Positions 32,930-43,510 of a DNA stretch of 64,000 nt are shown here, in pieces. The position numbers and the translations under genes are program-made. Where the stretch lies: assembly GCF_001696535.1 (NCBI RefSeq), contig NZ_MBQE01000006.1, positions 124,001 through 188,000 of the forward strand, read 5' to 3'. The first letter of the stretch is position 1. The number at the start of each line of letters is the position of its first letter. The notes under the pieces were generated by a model that had not been told where the DNA came from, ran no database searches, and saw only the letters and a list, made by a program, of their open reading frames with translations. This DNA is from Stappia indica. GTDB lineage: Bacteria; Pseudomonadota; Alphaproteobacteria; Rhizobiales; Stappiaceae.

Positions 32930-33970
32930 TCAGCGCCGGGCGCGCGAGCGCGCCACCCGGCCGAGCGTCAGCAGCACGTCGCCGACCAGCGCCTCGGCCA
33001 GCGCCGGCGACTTGCGCGCCGCCGCCACCGCATCCGCCAGTCGTTCGCCGGCCTTGGCGAGGTCCTCTCCCGACCACAGCGACAGCTCGCGCGAGACGAG
33101 GTCCCGCCGCTTGTAGAAGATCGGCGGGCGCGCCTGCTCGACGACGCGGGCCGGCGGCACGCCGCGGTCGACCTCTGCCCTTGCACGGGCGAGAAACTGG
33201 AAATGGCGGAGCGCCGACGAGGCAATCATGTCCGCGCGCTGACCACTGGCCGAAAGGCGCTCCAACCCGTGGTCGAGCTTGCCGAGATCGCCGAGCGCAG
33301 CCGCATCGATCAACTCGTCGACGGCAAAGGCCGAGGCATCGCCGATCACCGCCTCGACATCGGCAAGGTCGATGCGCTCGCGGCCATAGGCATAGAGGCA
33401 GAGCTTGCGCACCTCGCCGCGGCTCGCCAGCCGGTCGGCGCCGAGCAATCCCATCAGCGCCTGCCGCGCCTCGCGGCTGATCGCAAGGCCGGCCTCGCGC
33501 AATTCGCCGTCGACGACGCGCTCCAGATCCCGCGCCTCGTCGCCGTAGCACGGGATCGCCACCGCCTTGCGGTCGCGCTCGAACTTGCCCCGAAGGCCTG
33601 TGCCCTTCTTGAGGTCACCCGCCTCGATGACCACCAGCGCACTTTCGGCGCGCTGCTCGCCGAACAGCGGGTCGACGGCCGGCGTCAGGTTCTTGCCCGC
33701 CCCGTCGCGCAGCCACACCACGCGGCGCCCACCGAACAGCGGCACGGTGGAGGCTTCGTCGATCAGCCGTGCCGGATCGGAGACCACCTCCCCGGCATCG
33801 AGACGGACGAGCGAAAAGGGATCGTCGACGCCGCCGGAGGCGCGGGTCACCAGCGCCTGGGCACGTTCGGACACGAGCCCGGTATCGGGCCCGAAGACGA
33901 GGATCAGGGAGACGTCGGCCGGCGGATCGGCGATGAAACGGTCGATCTCGCCGGCCTTGAGCGCCACCAT
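32930..33970 (-). CDS. holA: DNA polymerase III delta subunit
   Basis: Clamp-loader delta subunit of 346 residues, which opens the beta sliding clamp during replication. The N-terminal AAA+-like part begins MVALKAGEIDRFI...LILVFGPDTGLVSERAQALV, with LVRLDAGEVVSDPARLIDEASTVPLFGGRRVVWLRD characteristic of HolA. The gene follows leuS and lptE on the same strand with a 6-base gap to lptE, the conserved leuS-lptE-holA order of Alphaproteobacteria. Confidence 0.93.
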   Translation of the reverse strand: MVALKAGEIDRFIADPPADVSLILVFGPDTGLVSERAQALVTRASGGVDDPFSLVRLDAGEVVSDPARLIDEASTVPLFGGRRVVWLRDGAGKNLTPAVDPLFGEQRAESALVVIEAGDLKKGTGLRGKFERDRKAVAIPCYGDEARDLERVVDGELREAGLAISREARQALMGLLGADRLASRGEVRKLCLYAYGRERIDLADVEAVIGDASAFAVDELIDAAALGDLGKLDHGLERLSASGQRADMIASSALRHFQFLARARAEVDRGVPPARVVEQARPPIFYKRRDLVSRELSLWSGEDLAKAGERLADAVAAARKSPALAEALVGDVLLTLGRVARSRARR

Positions 33971-33976
33971 CGCGGA

Positions 33977-34555
33977 TCAGCCGCGGGACGCGAAGAAGCC
34001 GGCAAGCCGCGTCTGGATGTCGGCGGCAACCATCTTCGCCGCCCGGTCCTCCGCGTCGCGCTCGGCACGCAGGTTGGCGAAGCGCTGGCTGGAGAAGTCG
34101 AAGGAGGCGGAGCCGAAGGCGCGGCCCGTGGTGACCGTCCGGCCGGTGCCGATCTCGCTCAGGACGTAGGACGCGTTGACCGTGACCGTATAGGCGGACG
34201 GCACGTCGGCCAGCCGCTCGACACCGACCTCGTTCAGCGGCCGGTCGATCAGGATCCGCAGCCGGTAGCGCGGCTCCCCGCCCTCGCGACCCCGGCGGAA
34301 GCCGAAGATCAGCTCGTTGCGCAGCACCTGGCCGACCCGGTCGAGATCTTCCACCGAGGCGGTCTCGACCGTATCGATGTCGATGGCCGCCAGTTCGGTG
34401 GTCACGGCCGGCGTCGATCCGCCGGGGCCGCCGATCGTGCCGTAGAGCGGGCGGACCTGACAGGCGCCGGCCAGCAGCGCCGCCCCCATGACGAGAACGG
34501 CGAGCGTCCGCCGGCGGGCAGGCTGCTGCGGGTGCTGATGGTCACACGACGACAT
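33977..34555 (-). CDS. lptE: LPS-assembly lipoprotein LptE
   Basis: Outer-membrane lipoprotein of 192 residues that plugs LptD and helps insert LPS. A signal peptide ending in the lipobox LLAGAC is followed by QVRPLYG, the usual start of mature alphaproteobacterial LptE. Sequence identity in this family is low, so the call rests on this motif, size and position between leuS and holA. The start overlaps the end of leuS by 14 bases. Confidence 0.9.
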   Translation of the reverse strand: MSSCDHQHPQQPARRRTLAVLVMGAALLAGACQVRPLYGTIGGPGGSTPAVTTELAAIDIDTVETASVEDLDRVGQVLRNELIFGFRRGREGGEPRYRLRILIDRPLNEVGVERLADVPSAYTVTVNASYVLSEIGTGRTVTTGRAFGSASFDFSSQRFANLRAERDAEDRAAKMVAADIQTRLAGFFASRG

Positions 34556-37151
34556 TCACGATCCTCTGCGGAACCACGATGATCTTGCGGGCGGGCTTGC
34601 CGTCCAGCGCGCGCTGCACGGCCTCGAGCTGCAGGGTAGCCGCTTCGACCTCCTCTTTGGAAGCCTCGCGTGAGACGACGAGGTCTGCGCGCTTCTTGCC
34701 GTTGACCTGCACCGGCAGGGTGACGGTCGCCTCGACCAGCAGGTCCGCCTCGATCTCCGGCCAGCCCTGCGTCGCCAGCATGCCCTCGTGGCCGAGCGCC
34801 TGCCAGCACTCCTCGGCCAGATGCGGTGCCATCGGCGCCATCATCTGCACCAGGAAGGCAGCCGCCTCGCGCTGCGCGAAGCGCATGTCCTCGCCGTGGT
34901 CCCCGCCCTGCGCTGCCCGCGACAGGGTGTTGACCAACTCGTAGATGCGGGCGACGGCGCGGTTGAACGACAGGGCCTCGATATCGGCCGAGATCGCCTG
35001 ACACGCCTTGTGGGTGGCGCGGCGAAGGGCGATGGCCGCCTCGCCGAACGCATCGGGACGCGCCGTCTGCGGCACGCTCTCGCCGATCTCGGAGATCAGG
35101 CGCCAGACGCGCTGCATGAAGCGCCAGGCGCCCTGCACGCCGTCCTCGGTCCACTGCACGTCGCGCTCGGGCGGGCTGTCGGACAGCATGAACCAGCGGG
35201 CGGTATCGGCGCCGTAGGTCTCGATGATGTCGGTGGGGTCGACGGTGTTCTTCTTCGACTTCGACATCTTCTCGATGGAGCCGATGGCGACCTGATCGCC
35301 GCCCTCGATGAGGAACGCCTTGCGCTCCTCGCCATCGCCCTCGATGCGCACCTCGGCCGGCGAGACCCAGCCACCGCCCGGCGCCTTGTAGGTCTCGTGC
35401 GTCACCATGCCTTGCGTGAACAGGCCGCGGAACGGCTCCTTCACGCTCAGATGCCCGGTCACGCTCATCGCCCTGGCGAAGAAGCGCGAATAGAGCAGAT
35501 GCAGGATCGCGTGCTCGATGCCGCCGATATACTGGTCGACCGGCAGCCACGCATCGGCGACGGCCTTGTCGGTCGGCGTCTTGGCGCGCGGATCGGTGAA
35601 GCGGGCGAAGTACCACGAGGAATCGACGAACGTGTCCATCGTGTCCGTCTCGCGCCGGGCCGGCTTGCCGCAGGTCGGGCAGGCGACATTGCGCCAGGTC
35701 GGGTGACGGTCGAGCGGATTGCCCGGCTTCTCGAAGTCGATGTCGTCAGGTAGCTGCACCGGCAGGTCGGCGACCGGCACCGGCACCACGCCGCAATCGT
35801 CGCAATGGATGACCGGGATCGGGCAACCCCAGTAGCGCTGGCGCGAAATGCCCCAGTCACGCAGGCGGTAATTGACCTGGCGCTGCGCCTGCGGCGCCCC
35901 GTCCAGCATCTCCGCCTCGAGCCGCGCGGCGACCGCTTCCTTGGCATCGGCGATCGCCATTCCGTCCATGAAGGAGGAATTGTAGATCGTGCCGTCGTCG
36001 GTATAGGCCTCGTCGCGGATCTCGAACGTCTCCGGATCCGCCCCGTTCGGCAGCACCACCGGGCGCACCGGCAGGTGATACTTGCGGGCAAAGTCCAGGT
36101 CGCGCTGGTCATGCGCCGGGCAGGCGAAGATCGCGCCCGTGCCGTAGTCCATCAGGATGAAGTTGGCGATGTAGACCGGCAGCGTGATCGAGGGATCGAG
36201 CGGATGGACGACCGTGAGGCCGGTGTCGACGCCGATCTTCTCGGCCGTCTCGATGGCCTCGGCGGACGTGCCGATGCGGCGGCACTCCTCGATGAAGGCC
36301 GCGATCTTCGGATCGCTCTCGGCGAGCTTGCGCGAGATCGGATGGTCCGGCGACAGACCCATGAAAGAGGCACCGAACAGCGTGTCCGGCCGGGTCGTGA
36401 AGATCTCCAGCGACGTGTCGCCGGTCGGCGCTGGCGTCGAGAAGGCGAAGCGCACGCGCAGGCCCTCGGACCGGCCGATCCAGTTCTTCTGCATCAGGCG
36501 GACCTTGTCCGGCCAGCGGTCCAGCGTATCGAGCGCCGACAGCAGCTCTTCCGACCAGTCGGAGATCTTGAAGAACCACTGGGTCAGCTCGCGCTGCTCG
36601 ACCAGGGCGCCGGAGCGCCAGCCGCGCCCGTCGATCACCTGCTCGTTGGCCAGCACGGTCATGTCGACCGGGTCCCAGTTGACCTTGGAGTTCTTGCGAT
36701 AGGCAAGGCCGGCCTTCAGGAAGTCGAGGAACAGGTGCTGCTGCTGGGTGTAGTACTCGACGTCGCAGGTCGCGAATTCGCGCTCCCAGTCGAGCGACAG
36801 GCCCATGATCTTCAGCTGGCCGCGCATCGTCGCGATGTTCTGGTAGGTCCAGTCGCGCGGATGCACCTTGTTCTGCATGGCGGCGTTTTCCGCCGGCATG
36901 CCAAAGGCGTCCCAGCCCATCGGATGCAGCACGTTGAAGCCGCGCGCCCGCTTGTAGCGCGCCACGACATCGCCCATGGCGTAGTTGCGCACGTGGCCCA
37001 TGTGGATGCGCCCCGACGGATAGGGGAACATCTCGAGCACGTAATACTTCGGCCGGGGATCCTCGTTGCGGGTGGCAAAAACCTTCGCCTCGTCCCAGAC
37101 CTTCTGCCAGCGGCTTTCCGCTTCGCGGGCGTTGTAGCGCTCCGTCGCCAT
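34542..37151 (-). CDS. leuS: Leucyl-tRNA synthetase
   Basis: Class I aminoacyl-tRNA synthetase of 869 residues. Start [19 protein letters not shown] is typical. HIGH-type motif is [14 protein letters not shown], the KMSKS loop is [13 protein letters not shown], and the CP1 editing domain (about 220-420) carries [13 protein letters not shown] at 37151 is chosen over longer upstream frames because homology begins there. It is the first gene of the leuS-lptE-holA operon and divergent from the YggS gene 199 bases away. Confidence 0.97.
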   Translation of the reverse strand: MATERYNAREAESRWQKVWDEAKVFATRNEDPRPKYYVLEMFPYPSGRIHMGHVRNYAMGDVVARYKRARGFNVLHPMGWDAFGMPAENAAMQNKVHPRDWTYQNIATMRGQLKIMGLSLDWEREFATCDVEYYTQQQHLFLDFLKAGLAYRKNSKVNWDPVDMTVLANEQVIDGRGWRSGALVEQRELTQWFFKISDWSEELLSALDTLDRWPDKVRLMQKNWIGRSEGLRVRFAFSTPAPTGDTSLEIFTTRPDTLFGASFMGLSPDHPISRKLAESDPKIAAFIEECRRIGTSAEAIETAEKIGVDTGLTVVHPLDPSITLPVYIANFILMDYGTGAIFACPAHDQRDLDFARKYHLPVRPVVLPNGADPETFEIRDEAYTDDGTIYNSSFMDGMAIADAKEAVAARLEAEMLDGAPQAQRQVNYRLRDWGISRQRYWGCPIPVIHCDDCGVVPVPVADLPVQLPDDIDFEKPGNPLDRHPTWRNVACPTCGKPARRETDTMDTFVDSSWYFARFTDPRAKTPTDKAVADAWLPVDQYIGGIEHAILHLLYSRFFARAMSVTGHLSVKEPFRGLFTQGMVTHETYKAPGGGWVSPAEVRIEGDGEERKAFLIEGGDQVAIGSIEKMSKSKKNTVDPTDIIETYGADTARWFMLSDSPPERDVQWTEDGVQGAWRFMQRVWRLISEIGESVPQTARPDAFGEAAIALRRATHKACQAISADIEALSFNRAVARIYELVNTLSRAAQGGDHGEDMRFAQREAAAFLVQMMAPMAPHLAEECWQALGHEGMLATQGWPEIEADLLVEATVTLPVQVNGKKRADLVVSREASKEEVEAATLQLEAVQRALDGKPARKIIVVPQRIVNVVV

Positions 37152-37350
37152 GATCTCGTGTGCTTCGCTCGTTGCAGTGAAAAGAAATGATGTGGCGCGA
37201 CTGTCACCAGAAATCGCCGGCCCGGTCAACCGGCAAGGCCCGCCCTGCGCATCCTGCCGGCCCGCGACCGGTCCGGGACTTGCATTCGCGCGGCGCCCGT
37301 CGCATGTCCATGGCAGCAACCCGCCCGCAAAAGCACGAAGAGGCAGCAAG

Positions 37351-38049
37351 ATGTCCCCGCACGCCGCAGAACCGACCCCAACGGATGCCGCCGGACGGAT
37401 CGCCGGGATCCGCGACAGGATCGCCGCCGCCGAGCAGGACGGCGCGCGCGCGGAAGGCTCCGTCACGCTGATCGCCGTCAGCAAGACCTTCGACGCCGAG
37501 GCCATCCGCCCGGTGATCGCCGCCGGCCAGCGCGTCTTCGGCGAGAACCGCGTGCAGGAAGCCCAGGGAAAGTGGCCGGCGCTGCGCGAGGAGTTTCCCG
37601 ACATCGAGCTGCATCTGATCGGGCCGCTCCAGTCGAACAAGGCGAAGGACGCGGTTGCGCTGTTCGACGTGATCCACACGCTCGACCGGGAGAAGATCGC
37701 CCGCGCGCTCGCGGCCGAATGCGCCGAACAGCAACGAGACCTGCGCTTCTTCATCCAGGTGAACACCGGCGAGGAGCCGCAGAAGGCCGGCATCGCCCCC
37801 GGCGAGACCGACGATTTCGTCGCCTTCTGCCGGGACGAATTGCACCTCCCGCTGCTCGGCCTGATGTGCATCCCTCCTGTAGACGATACGCCCGGCCCGC
37901 ATTTCGCGCTGCTGCGCAAGATCGCCGAACGCAACGGCCTTTCCGGCCTGTCGATGGGCATGTCCTCGGACTTCGAGAGCGCCGTGCGCGTCGGCGCCAC
38001 CCATGTGCGCGTCGGGTCGGCGATCTTCGGCTCGCGCGACTACCCGTGA
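37351..38049 (+). CDS. YggS-family pyridoxal-phosphate homeostasis protein
   Basis: PLP-binding protein of 232 residues in the YggS/PROSC (COG0325) family, which buffers pyridoxal phosphate and affects amino-acid pools. The PLP lysine is in [13 protein letters not shown], and [49 protein letters not shown] and [27 protein letters not shown] are all canonical. ATG at 37351 has GAGG about 9 bases upstream. Divergent from leuS. Confidence 0.93.
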   Translation: MSPHAAEPTPTDAAGRIAGIRDRIAAAEQDGARAEGSVTLIAVSKTFDAEAIRPVIAAGQRVFGENRVQEAQGKWPALREEFPDIELHLIGPLQSNKAKDAVALFDVIHTLDREKIARALAAECAEQQRDLRFFIQVNTGEEPQKAGIAPGETDDFVAFCRDELHLPLLGLMCIPPVDDTPGPHFALLRKIAERNGLSGLSMGMSSDFESAVRVGATHVRVGSAIFGSRDYP

Positions 38050-38355
38050 GCCGTCCTGCCGCGCATGCGACGTTTTGCGCGGGCCTGCCGCGCTTGCGGC
38101 GTTTTGCTCAGGAAGGCGCCGGCTCCCTTGACTTTCGCTGGCGTTTGCGGGTATCAGCCCGTCAACTCCGAAAGAGTGACGACAGTACGATCCGCCGCCC
38201 GGGACCCGCAAAGGTATAAAGAGATCCCGGAGGTTCACACCCGACAGCGCGATGCGCCCTCGGGTGCCACACCGCTTTGCGGATCGCGCTTCGTCCCGCC
38301 CGGGGGACACGGACGCGGCGGCAGCCGCTGCCTCGAAGACAGTTAAGGAGACGGC
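38050..38355 (+). promoter_or_regulatory. ffh upstream region with promoter and 29-bp tandem duplication
   Basis: This 306-base gap contains two tandem 29-base units (38055-38083 and 38084-38112, 25 of 29 identical). Next comes a sigma-70-like promoter TTGACT (38128-38133) - 18 bases - TATCAG (38152-38157). The implied ffh leader is about 190 bases and can form a CGGGA/TCCCG hairpin near 38200-38229. No SRP RNA gene was recognised here. Confidence 0.6.
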
Positions 38356-39906
38356 ATGTTCGAAAGTCTGTCAGATCGCCTCAGTGGCATTCTCGACAAG
38401 CTGACGCGGCGCGGTGCGCTGTCGGAGGCCGATGTCTCCGAGGCGCTGCGCGAGGTCCGGCGCGCCCTGATCGAGGCCGACGTCGCGCTTCCCGTGGTCA
38501 AGTCCTTCACCGACAAGGTGCGGACCCGGGCCGTCGGCCAGGAAGTCCTCAAGTCCGTTACGCCGGGCCAGCAGGTCGTCAAGATCGTCCACGACCAGCT
38601 CGTCGAGATGCTGGGCGGTGCGGGCGAGCCGATCGATCTCAACGCGGCCGCGCCCTTCGCCATCATGATGGTCGGCCTGCAGGGCTCGGGCAAGACCACC
38701 TCGACCGCCAAGATCGCCCTGCGGCTCACGAAGAACGAGCGCCGCAAGGTGCTCATGGCCTCGCTCGACACCCGCCGCCCGGCGGCGCAGGAACAGCTGA
38801 AGGTCCTCGGCGAGCAGACCGGCATCGACACGCTGCCGATCGTCGCCGGCCAGTCGCCGGTGCAGATCGCCTCGCGCGCCATGACCGCGGCGCGGCTCGG
38901 CGGCTACGACATTGTCATGCTCGACACGGCCGGCCGCACGCATATCGACGAGCCGCTGATGGTCGAGATGGCCGAGATCAAGGCAGCGACCAATCCGCAC
39001 GAGATCCTGCTTGTCGCCGACAGCCTGACCGGTCAGGACGCGGTGAACCTGGCGACCTCCTTCGACGAGCGTGTCGGCATCACCGGCATCGTCCTGACCC
39101 GTATGGACGGCGACGGCCGCGGCGGCGCGGCGCTGTCCATGCGCGCGGTCACCGGCAAGCCGGTCAAACTGGTCGGCACCGGCGAGAAGTCCGACGCGCT
39201 CGAGGAATTCCACCCGGCGCGCATCGCCGACCGCATTCTCGGCATGGGCGACATCGTCTCGCTGGTGGAGAAGGCGGCTCGCGAGCTCGACCAGGAAAAG
39301 GCGGCCAAGATGGCCGCCCGCATGCAGAAGGGCAATTTCGACCTCGAGGACCTTGCCGAGCAGCTTCGACAGATGGAGAAGCTCGGCGGCATGTCCGGGA
39401 TCATGGGCATGATGCCCGGCGTCGGAAAGATGAAGAAGCAGCTCGACGCGGCGAATATCGACGACCGCGTGATCAAGCGCCAGGTCGCGATCATCCAGTC
39501 GATGACCCCGCAGGAGCGCCGCAAGCCCGACCTGCTCAAGGCCAGCCGCAAGAAGCGCATCGCCACCGGCTCCGGCGTCGATGTCGCCGACGTCAACAAG
39601 CTGCTGAAGATGCACCGGCAGATGGCCGACATGATGAAGCAGATGGGCAAGGGCAAGGGCCTGCTCGGCAAGATGATGGGCGGCATGGGCATGCCCGGCG
39701 GCGGCATGCCGAACATCGATCCGAAGGAACTGGAGCGCATGGCCCAGTCCGGTCAGCTGCCGGGACAGATGCCCGGCCAGATGCCGAGCCTGCCGGGCGG
39801 GCTGGGCGGTCTGGGTGGCCTTGGCGGCCTCGGCGGACTGGGCGGGGCAAAGCTGCCCGGCGGTCTCGGCGGCCTTCCGGGTCTGGGACGGGGGAAGAAG
39901 AAATGA
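38356..39906 (+). CDS. ffh: Signal recognition particle protein Ffh
   Basis: SRP54 GTPase of 516 residues targeting membrane proteins co-translationally. N domain (1-85), then the G domain with P-loop VGLQGSGKTTS, DTRRPAAQEQL, DTAGRTHIDE (G3), TRMDGDGRGGAALS (G4) and GTGEKSDALEEFHP. The C-terminal methionine-rich M domain is clear (MGMMPGVGKMKKQL, KMMGGMGMPGGGMP). It ends in a low-complexity GLGGLGG tail, longer than in E. coli but common in rhizobial relatives. The stop overlaps the chorismate mutase start (ATGA). First gene of the translation operon. Confidence 0.97.
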   Translation: MFESLSDRLSGILDKLTRRGALSEADVSEALREVRRALIEADVALPVVKSFTDKVRTRAVGQEVLKSVTPGQQVVKIVHDQLVEMLGGAGEPIDLNAAAPFAIMMVGLQGSGKTTSTAKIALRLTKNERRKVLMASLDTRRPAAQEQLKVLGEQTGIDTLPIVAGQSPVQIASRAMTAARLGGYDIVMLDTAGRTHIDEPLMVEMAEIKAATNPHEILLVADSLTGQDAVNLATSFDERVGITGIVLTRMDGDGRGGAALSMRAVTGKPVKLVGTGEKSDALEEFHPARIADRILGMGDIVSLVEKAARELDQEKAAKMAARMQKGNFDLEDLAEQLRQMEKLGGMSGIMGMMPGVGKMKKQLDAANIDDRVIKRQVAIIQSMTPQERRKPDLLKASRKKRIATGSGVDVADVNKLLKMHRQMADMMKQMGKGKGLLGKMMGGMGMPGGGMPNIDPKELERMAQSGQLPGQMPGQMPSLPGGLGGLGGLGGLGGLGGAKLPGGLGGLPGLGRGKKK

Positions 39907-40220
39907 CCGACAGCGCCGAGGAAATCCTCGAACCGGCATCTGCCGCGATGGACGAGCTGCTGCGCCTGCGCGGCTCCATCGACAACATCGATGCCGCACT
40001 CGTTCACATGCTTGCGGAGCGCTTCAAGTGCACGCAGAAGGTCGGCCTGCTCAAGGCCACCCACAGTCTTCCGCCCGCCGATCCGGCGCGCGAGGAACGG
40101 CAGATTGCGCGGCTGCGCGCACTTGCCCGGGACGCCAATCTCGATCCCGATTTTGCGGAGAAATTCCTGAACTTCATCGTCAAGGAAGTGATCCGTCACC
40201 ATGAAGCCATTCGCCGCTGA
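39903..40220 (+). CDS. Chorismate mutase (AroQ class)
   Basis: Monofunctional AroQ-type chorismate mutase of 105 residues, converting chorismate to prephenate for Phe/Tyr synthesis. The helical signature is LLRLRGSIDNIDAALVHMLAERFKCTQKVGLLKATHSLPPADPAREERQIARL, with the active-site Arg and Lys in LRGSID and KVGLLK. It starts inside the ffh stop codon (ATGA) and is therefore translationally coupled to it; rpsP follows 36 bases later. This position between ffh and rpsP recurs in Rhizobiales. Confidence 0.9.
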   Translation: MTDSAEEILEPASAAMDELLRLRGSIDNIDAALVHMLAERFKCTQKVGLLKATHSLPPADPAREERQIARLRALARDANLDPDFAEKFLNFIVKEVIRHHEAIRR

Positions 40221-40256
40221 TCCCGGCGTCGCACTGAAGTACCAAAGGAGACTACC

Positions 40257-40652
40257 ATGGCCCTGAAAATTCGCCTCGCCCGTGGCGGCGCCAAGAAGCG
40301 TCCGTTCTACCGCATCGTCGTTGCCGACGTCCGCTCGCCGCGCGACGGCCGCTTCATCGAGAAGGTCGGCCTCTACAACCCGATGCTGCCGAAGGACAAT
40401 GCCGACCGCATCGTCCTCGACGTCGAGCGCATCCAGCATTGGATGAGCCACGGCGCGCTGCCGACCGACCGCGTCCTGCGCTTCCTGGATGCCGCCGGCG
40501 TTCTGAGCCGCGAAGCCCGCAGCAACCCGAAGAAGGCCGAGCCGGGCACCAAGGCCAAGGAGCGCGCCGAAGCCAAGCGCCAGGCTGCCGAGGAGGCCGC
40601 TGCGGCCGAGGCCGAGGCTGCTGCCGGCGGCGAGGAAGCTGCTGCCGAGTAA
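40257..40652 (+). CDS. rpsP: 30S ribosomal protein S16
   Basis: Small-subunit protein S16, 131 residues. The conserved body is [43 protein letters not shown]...[28 protein letters not shown]. The C-terminal extension (about 90-131) is Ala/Glu/Lys-rich and typical of alphaproteobacteria. A strong AAAGGAG ribosome site precedes ATG 40257. Within the ffh-to-rplS operon. Confidence 0.97.
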   Translation: MALKIRLARGGAKKRPFYRIVVADVRSPRDGRFIEKVGLYNPMLPKDNADRIVLDVERIQHWMSHGALPTDRVLRFLDAAGVLSREARSNPKKAEPGTKAKERAEAKRQAAEEAAAAEAEAAAGGEEAAAE

Positions 40653-40833
40653 TCGGCGCACTGCCTTCATGCACCTTCAGGACCCGCGCCGTCTGCGGTG
40701 CGGGTCCGCCGGGTCCGCGTCGTTGCGCGGATCGGCCCGGCACGGGACCGCGGTGCCCTCATGAAGGGCGCCGGTCTCGAATGACATGTATCGGGGACTG
40801 CCGCCCCGCCTCCCCCGTCAGGAGCACTGCCGC

Positions 40834-41391
40834 GTGAGCGAGGATCGCATTCTCATTGCCCGCATCGGCGCCGCCCACGGCGTTCGCGGCGAGGTTCGCG
40901 TCAAGCCTTTCGGCGACGATCCCCTGTCCTTCTGCGATTACGGTCCGCTGGAAACCGCCGACGGCAAGCGCCGGCTGGTGGTGAAATCCGCGCGCCTGCA
41001 GAAGGCGATGGTCGTCACCCGCTTCGAGGGCGTCGACGACCGCAATGCCGCCGAGGCGCTGAACGGCCTCGATCTCTACATCCCGCGCGACGCATTGCCG
41101 GAGCTGGATGACGAGGACGAGTTCTACCACACCGACCTGCTCGGCCTCGAGGCCGTGACGCCGGAGGGGGAAACCCTCGGAAAGATCGTCGCCCTGCCCG
41201 ACTTCGGTGCCGGCACGCTGGTGGAAATCCGCCCGAACGGTGCGCCGTCCTTCTACGTCCCCTTCACCCGCGAGGCGGTGCCGGAGGTCGATCTGGCCGG
41301 CGGCAAGGTGACCGTCGTGGTGCCGGAGAGCACGGGCGAGGAAGCCGATCAGGACGGGCGCGAGCGCCCCGAGGACGACGCGACCGGCTGA
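40834..41391 (+). CDS. rimM: Ribosome maturation factor RimM
   Basis: 16S rRNA processing protein of 185 residues that binds S19 and assists 30S head assembly. N-terminal RimM domain: ILIARIGAAHGVRGEVRVKPFGDDP; C-terminal PRC barrel: FYHTDLLGLEAVTPEGETLGKIVALPDFGAGTLVEI...FYVPFTREAVPEVDL. The start is GTG 40834 with AGGAG about 10 bases upstream; an ATG at 40786 would add an unrelated leader. The tail is acidic. Its 3' end overlaps the convergent VanZ-like gene by 43 bases. Confidence 0.93.
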   Translation: MSEDRILIARIGAAHGVRGEVRVKPFGDDPLSFCDYGPLETADGKRRLVVKSARLQKAMVVTRFEGVDDRNAAEALNGLDLYIPRDALPELDDEDEFYHTDLLGLEAVTPEGETLGKIVALPDFGAGTLVEIRPNGAPSFYVPFTREAVPEVDLAGGKVTVVVPESTGEEADQDGRERPEDDATG

Positions 41392-41846
41392 GCCTGCGCC
41401 GCATCCGCCGTCTCGTCATCCTGTTCGCCGGACGAAGGGCTGCCCGACAGTGCGGCATGCACCTCGAGGCGCAGCAGCATGATCGCGGCTACGACCAGCG
41501 TCACGCCGAGCATGTTCGCCGCGATGTCGCCCAGCGAAAACTCGCGATGGGGCACCAATGCCTGCACCAGCTCCGCCGTCAGCCCCAGCCCCGCGGCGAT
41601 GCCGGCGGAGATGCGCAAGCGGCAGCAGAAGAAGGCGTGGATCGACAGCGTCAACAGGCCGAAGAAGACGAGATGCTGCAGCTTGTCCCAAGGATGGTCC
41701 ATCCCCGGATTGTAGATGAAGCCGGCGACGATCCCGTAGACGACGAGGACGCAGAGCGGCCAGACGCGCGCCGCCGACAGGTCGAGATAGTGCCGCTGCA
41801 CCAGGGCGCGGACGAGTTCGGCAAGGCGGGCAACCGGCTGCAACAT
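41349..41846 (-). CDS. VanZ-like membrane protein
   Basis: Membrane protein of 165 residues with about four hydrophobic segments and the VanZ-like pattern: MDHPWDKLQHLVFFGLLTLSIHAFF, then TAELVQALVPHREFSLGDIAANMLGVTL. ATG 41846 is chosen for GGAG seven bases upstream; the frame remains open to 41918. VanZ relatives are linked to teicoplanin resistance and to envelope functions, but bacterial homologues are mostly uncharacterised. It lies antisense between rimM and trmD, overlapping the end of rimM. Confidence 0.8.
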   Translation of the reverse strand: MLQPVARLAELVRALVQRHYLDLSAARVWPLCVLVVYGIVAGFIYNPGMDHPWDKLQHLVFFGLLTLSIHAFFCCRLRISAGIAAGLGLTAELVQALVPHREFSLGDIAANMLGVTLVVAAIMLLRLEVHAALSGSPSSGEQDDETADAAQAQPVASSSGRSRPS

Positions 41847-41952
41847 GAAGATCTCCGGGGATCGGGCCTTCCTTGCTACACGGGAAAGCCTTAAGCGGGG
41901 GTTGCGAGAGTGATCCAAAAGGCCGACGGCCTGCCGATTCAGGGAGTATGCG

Positions 41953-42648
41953 ATGACGTTCCGGGCGTCGATCCTCAGCCTTTATCCCGAGATGTTCCCT
42001 GGCCCCCTCGGCACGTCGCTGGCCGGGCGGGCGCTCGAGCGCGGCGACTGGGAGTTGGCGCTTCACCAGATCCGCGACCATGCGACAGATCGCCACCGCT
42101 CCGTCGACGACACCCCGGCCGGGGGCGGCGCGGGCATGGTCCTGCGCGCCGATATCCTTGCCCTTACCATCGACGCGGCGAGCCCCGCCGACGACACGAG
42201 GCCGCGCCTCTTGATGAGCCCGCGCGGCCGTCCGCTCGACCAGGCGCGGGTGCGCGACCTGGCGCAAGGGCCGGGCGCGGTGATCGTCTGCGGCCGGTTC
42301 GAGGGCATCGACCAGCGGGTGATCGAGGCGCGCGGCCTCGAGGAAGTCTCCATCGGCGACTACATCCTGTCCGGCGGCGAACTGGCTGCCATGGTGCTGC
42401 TCGATGCGGTCGTCCGCCTGCTGCCCGGCGTCATGGGCAATGCCGAGAGCGGAGCTCTGGAAAGCTTCGAGACCGGGTTGCTGGAGCATCCGCATTATAC
42501 CCGGCCACGCGAGTTCGAGGGGCGCACCATCCCCGACATCCTGACCTCCGGCGACCATGCCCGCATCGACCGATGGCGGCGCGAGGAGGCCGAGCGGCTG
42601 ACCCGCGAGCGCCGGCCCGACCTGTGGCAGCGCTTCACCGACAGCTGA
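41953..42648 (+). CDS. trmD: tRNA (guanine37-N1)-methyltransferase
   Basis: SPOUT methyltransferase of 231 residues making m1G37 in tRNA. Conserved: [15 protein letters not shown] at the start, [50 protein letters not shown] (SAM/trefoil knot), [15 protein letters not shown] and [27 protein letters not shown]. Part of the rpsP-rimM-trmD-rplS series although separated from rimM by the antisense VanZ-like gene. Confidence 0.96.
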   Translation: MTFRASILSLYPEMFPGPLGTSLAGRALERGDWELALHQIRDHATDRHRSVDDTPAGGGAGMVLRADILALTIDAASPADDTRPRLLMSPRGRPLDQARVRDLAQGPGAVIVCGRFEGIDQRVIEARGLEEVSIGDYILSGGELAAMVLLDAVVRLLPGVMGNAESGALESFETGLLEHPHYTRPREFEGRTIPDILTSGDHARIDRWRREEAERLTRERRPDLWQRFTDS

Positions 42649-42928
42649 AGCGCAGGTTTCTGCGCCGAACGGGCGCAAAAGGGCATGACAAACGCGACGA
42701 GTTGCGCTAGACAGCGGCCACTCGGGCGCCTGCCGGCGCGAGCCGTGCCGTTTGTCGTTTGCCTTTGCTCCGCTATCGGGCGCAAGCGACCGGCCTCTCG
42801 CACGCGGGATGCCTCGACCCGAATTCCGCGGCCGGATGCGTCCGGCCAGGCCAAAAACGCGGTGAATTCGCCCCTACGGCTCGACCGTCAGCGGACGCTC
42901 TGACCGACACGAACCAAAAGGTAGTGCC

Positions 42929-43393
42929 ATGAACATCATCGAACAGCTCAACGCCGAGGAAATGGCGAAGGTCGAAGCCCAGCGCAAGCTGCCGAGCTTC
43001 TCTCCCGGCGACACGATCCGCGTGAACGTGCGCGTGACGGAAGGCAACCGTACCCGTACCCAGGCGTACGAAGGCGTGTGCATCGCCCGCTCCGGCGGCG
43101 GCATCAACGAGAACTTCACCGTCCGCAAGATCTCCTACGGCGAAGGCGTGGAGCGCGTGTTCCCGATCTTCTCGCCGATGCTCGAGGGCGTCGAGGTCGT
43201 GCGTCGCGGTAAGGTCCGTCGCGCCAAGCTCTATTACCTGCGCGGCCGTCGCGGCAAGTCCGCCCGTATCGTCGAGGCGACCAACGTTCGCGCCCGTCGC
43301 CTGAACGACGAGATCAAGGCCGATCTCGCTGCTGCCAAGGCCGCGAAGGAAGCCGAGCAGCAGGCTGCCGCTGCCAGCCAGAGCGCCGAATAA
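42929..43393 (+). CDS. rplS: 50S ribosomal protein L19
   Basis: Large-subunit protein L19, 154 residues. The core reads [83 protein letters not shown] and [23 protein letters not shown]. The C-terminal 30 residues are Ala/Lys-rich, as in related alphaproteobacteria. A 280-base leader separates it from trmD, longer than usual and possibly holding its own promoter. An intrinsic terminator follows. Confidence 0.97.
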   Translation: MNIIEQLNAEEMAKVEAQRKLPSFSPGDTIRVNVRVTEGNRTRTQAYEGVCIARSGGGINENFTVRKISYGEGVERVFPIFSPMLEGVEVVRRGKVRRAKLYYLRGRRGKSARIVEATNVRARRLNDEIKADLAAAKAAKEAEQQAAAASQSAE

Positions 43394-43444
43394 GACACAG
43401 GTCCGGCGCGGCCCCTTCGAGGCCCGCCGCTCCGCACGAAAGAA

Positions 43445-43474
43445 AAGCCCCGGCCGTCTGGCCGGGGCTTTTTT
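43445..43474 (+). terminator. Intrinsic terminator after rplS
   Basis: AAGCCCCGGCC (43445-43455) pairs perfectly with GGCCGGGGCTT (43460-43470) around a GTCT loop, running straight into a T-run. It closes the ffh-to-rplS operon and, in the reverse sense, sits after ftsX. Confidence 0.92.
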
Positions 43475-43510
43475 GTGTCCGATAGGCGTTTGCGGGAAGC
43501 CCCGCCCGCC

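Noticed and set aside
38050-38355. Possible SRP RNA (4.5S) gene in the ffh leader
   Set aside because: The conserved GGAAGCAG-type SRP motif was not found; only a promoter and short hairpins are visible.
39790-39890. GLGG/LPGG repeats at the end of ffh as a possible repeat element
   Set aside because: In-frame low-complexity tail of the M domain, common in alphaproteobacterial Ffh.
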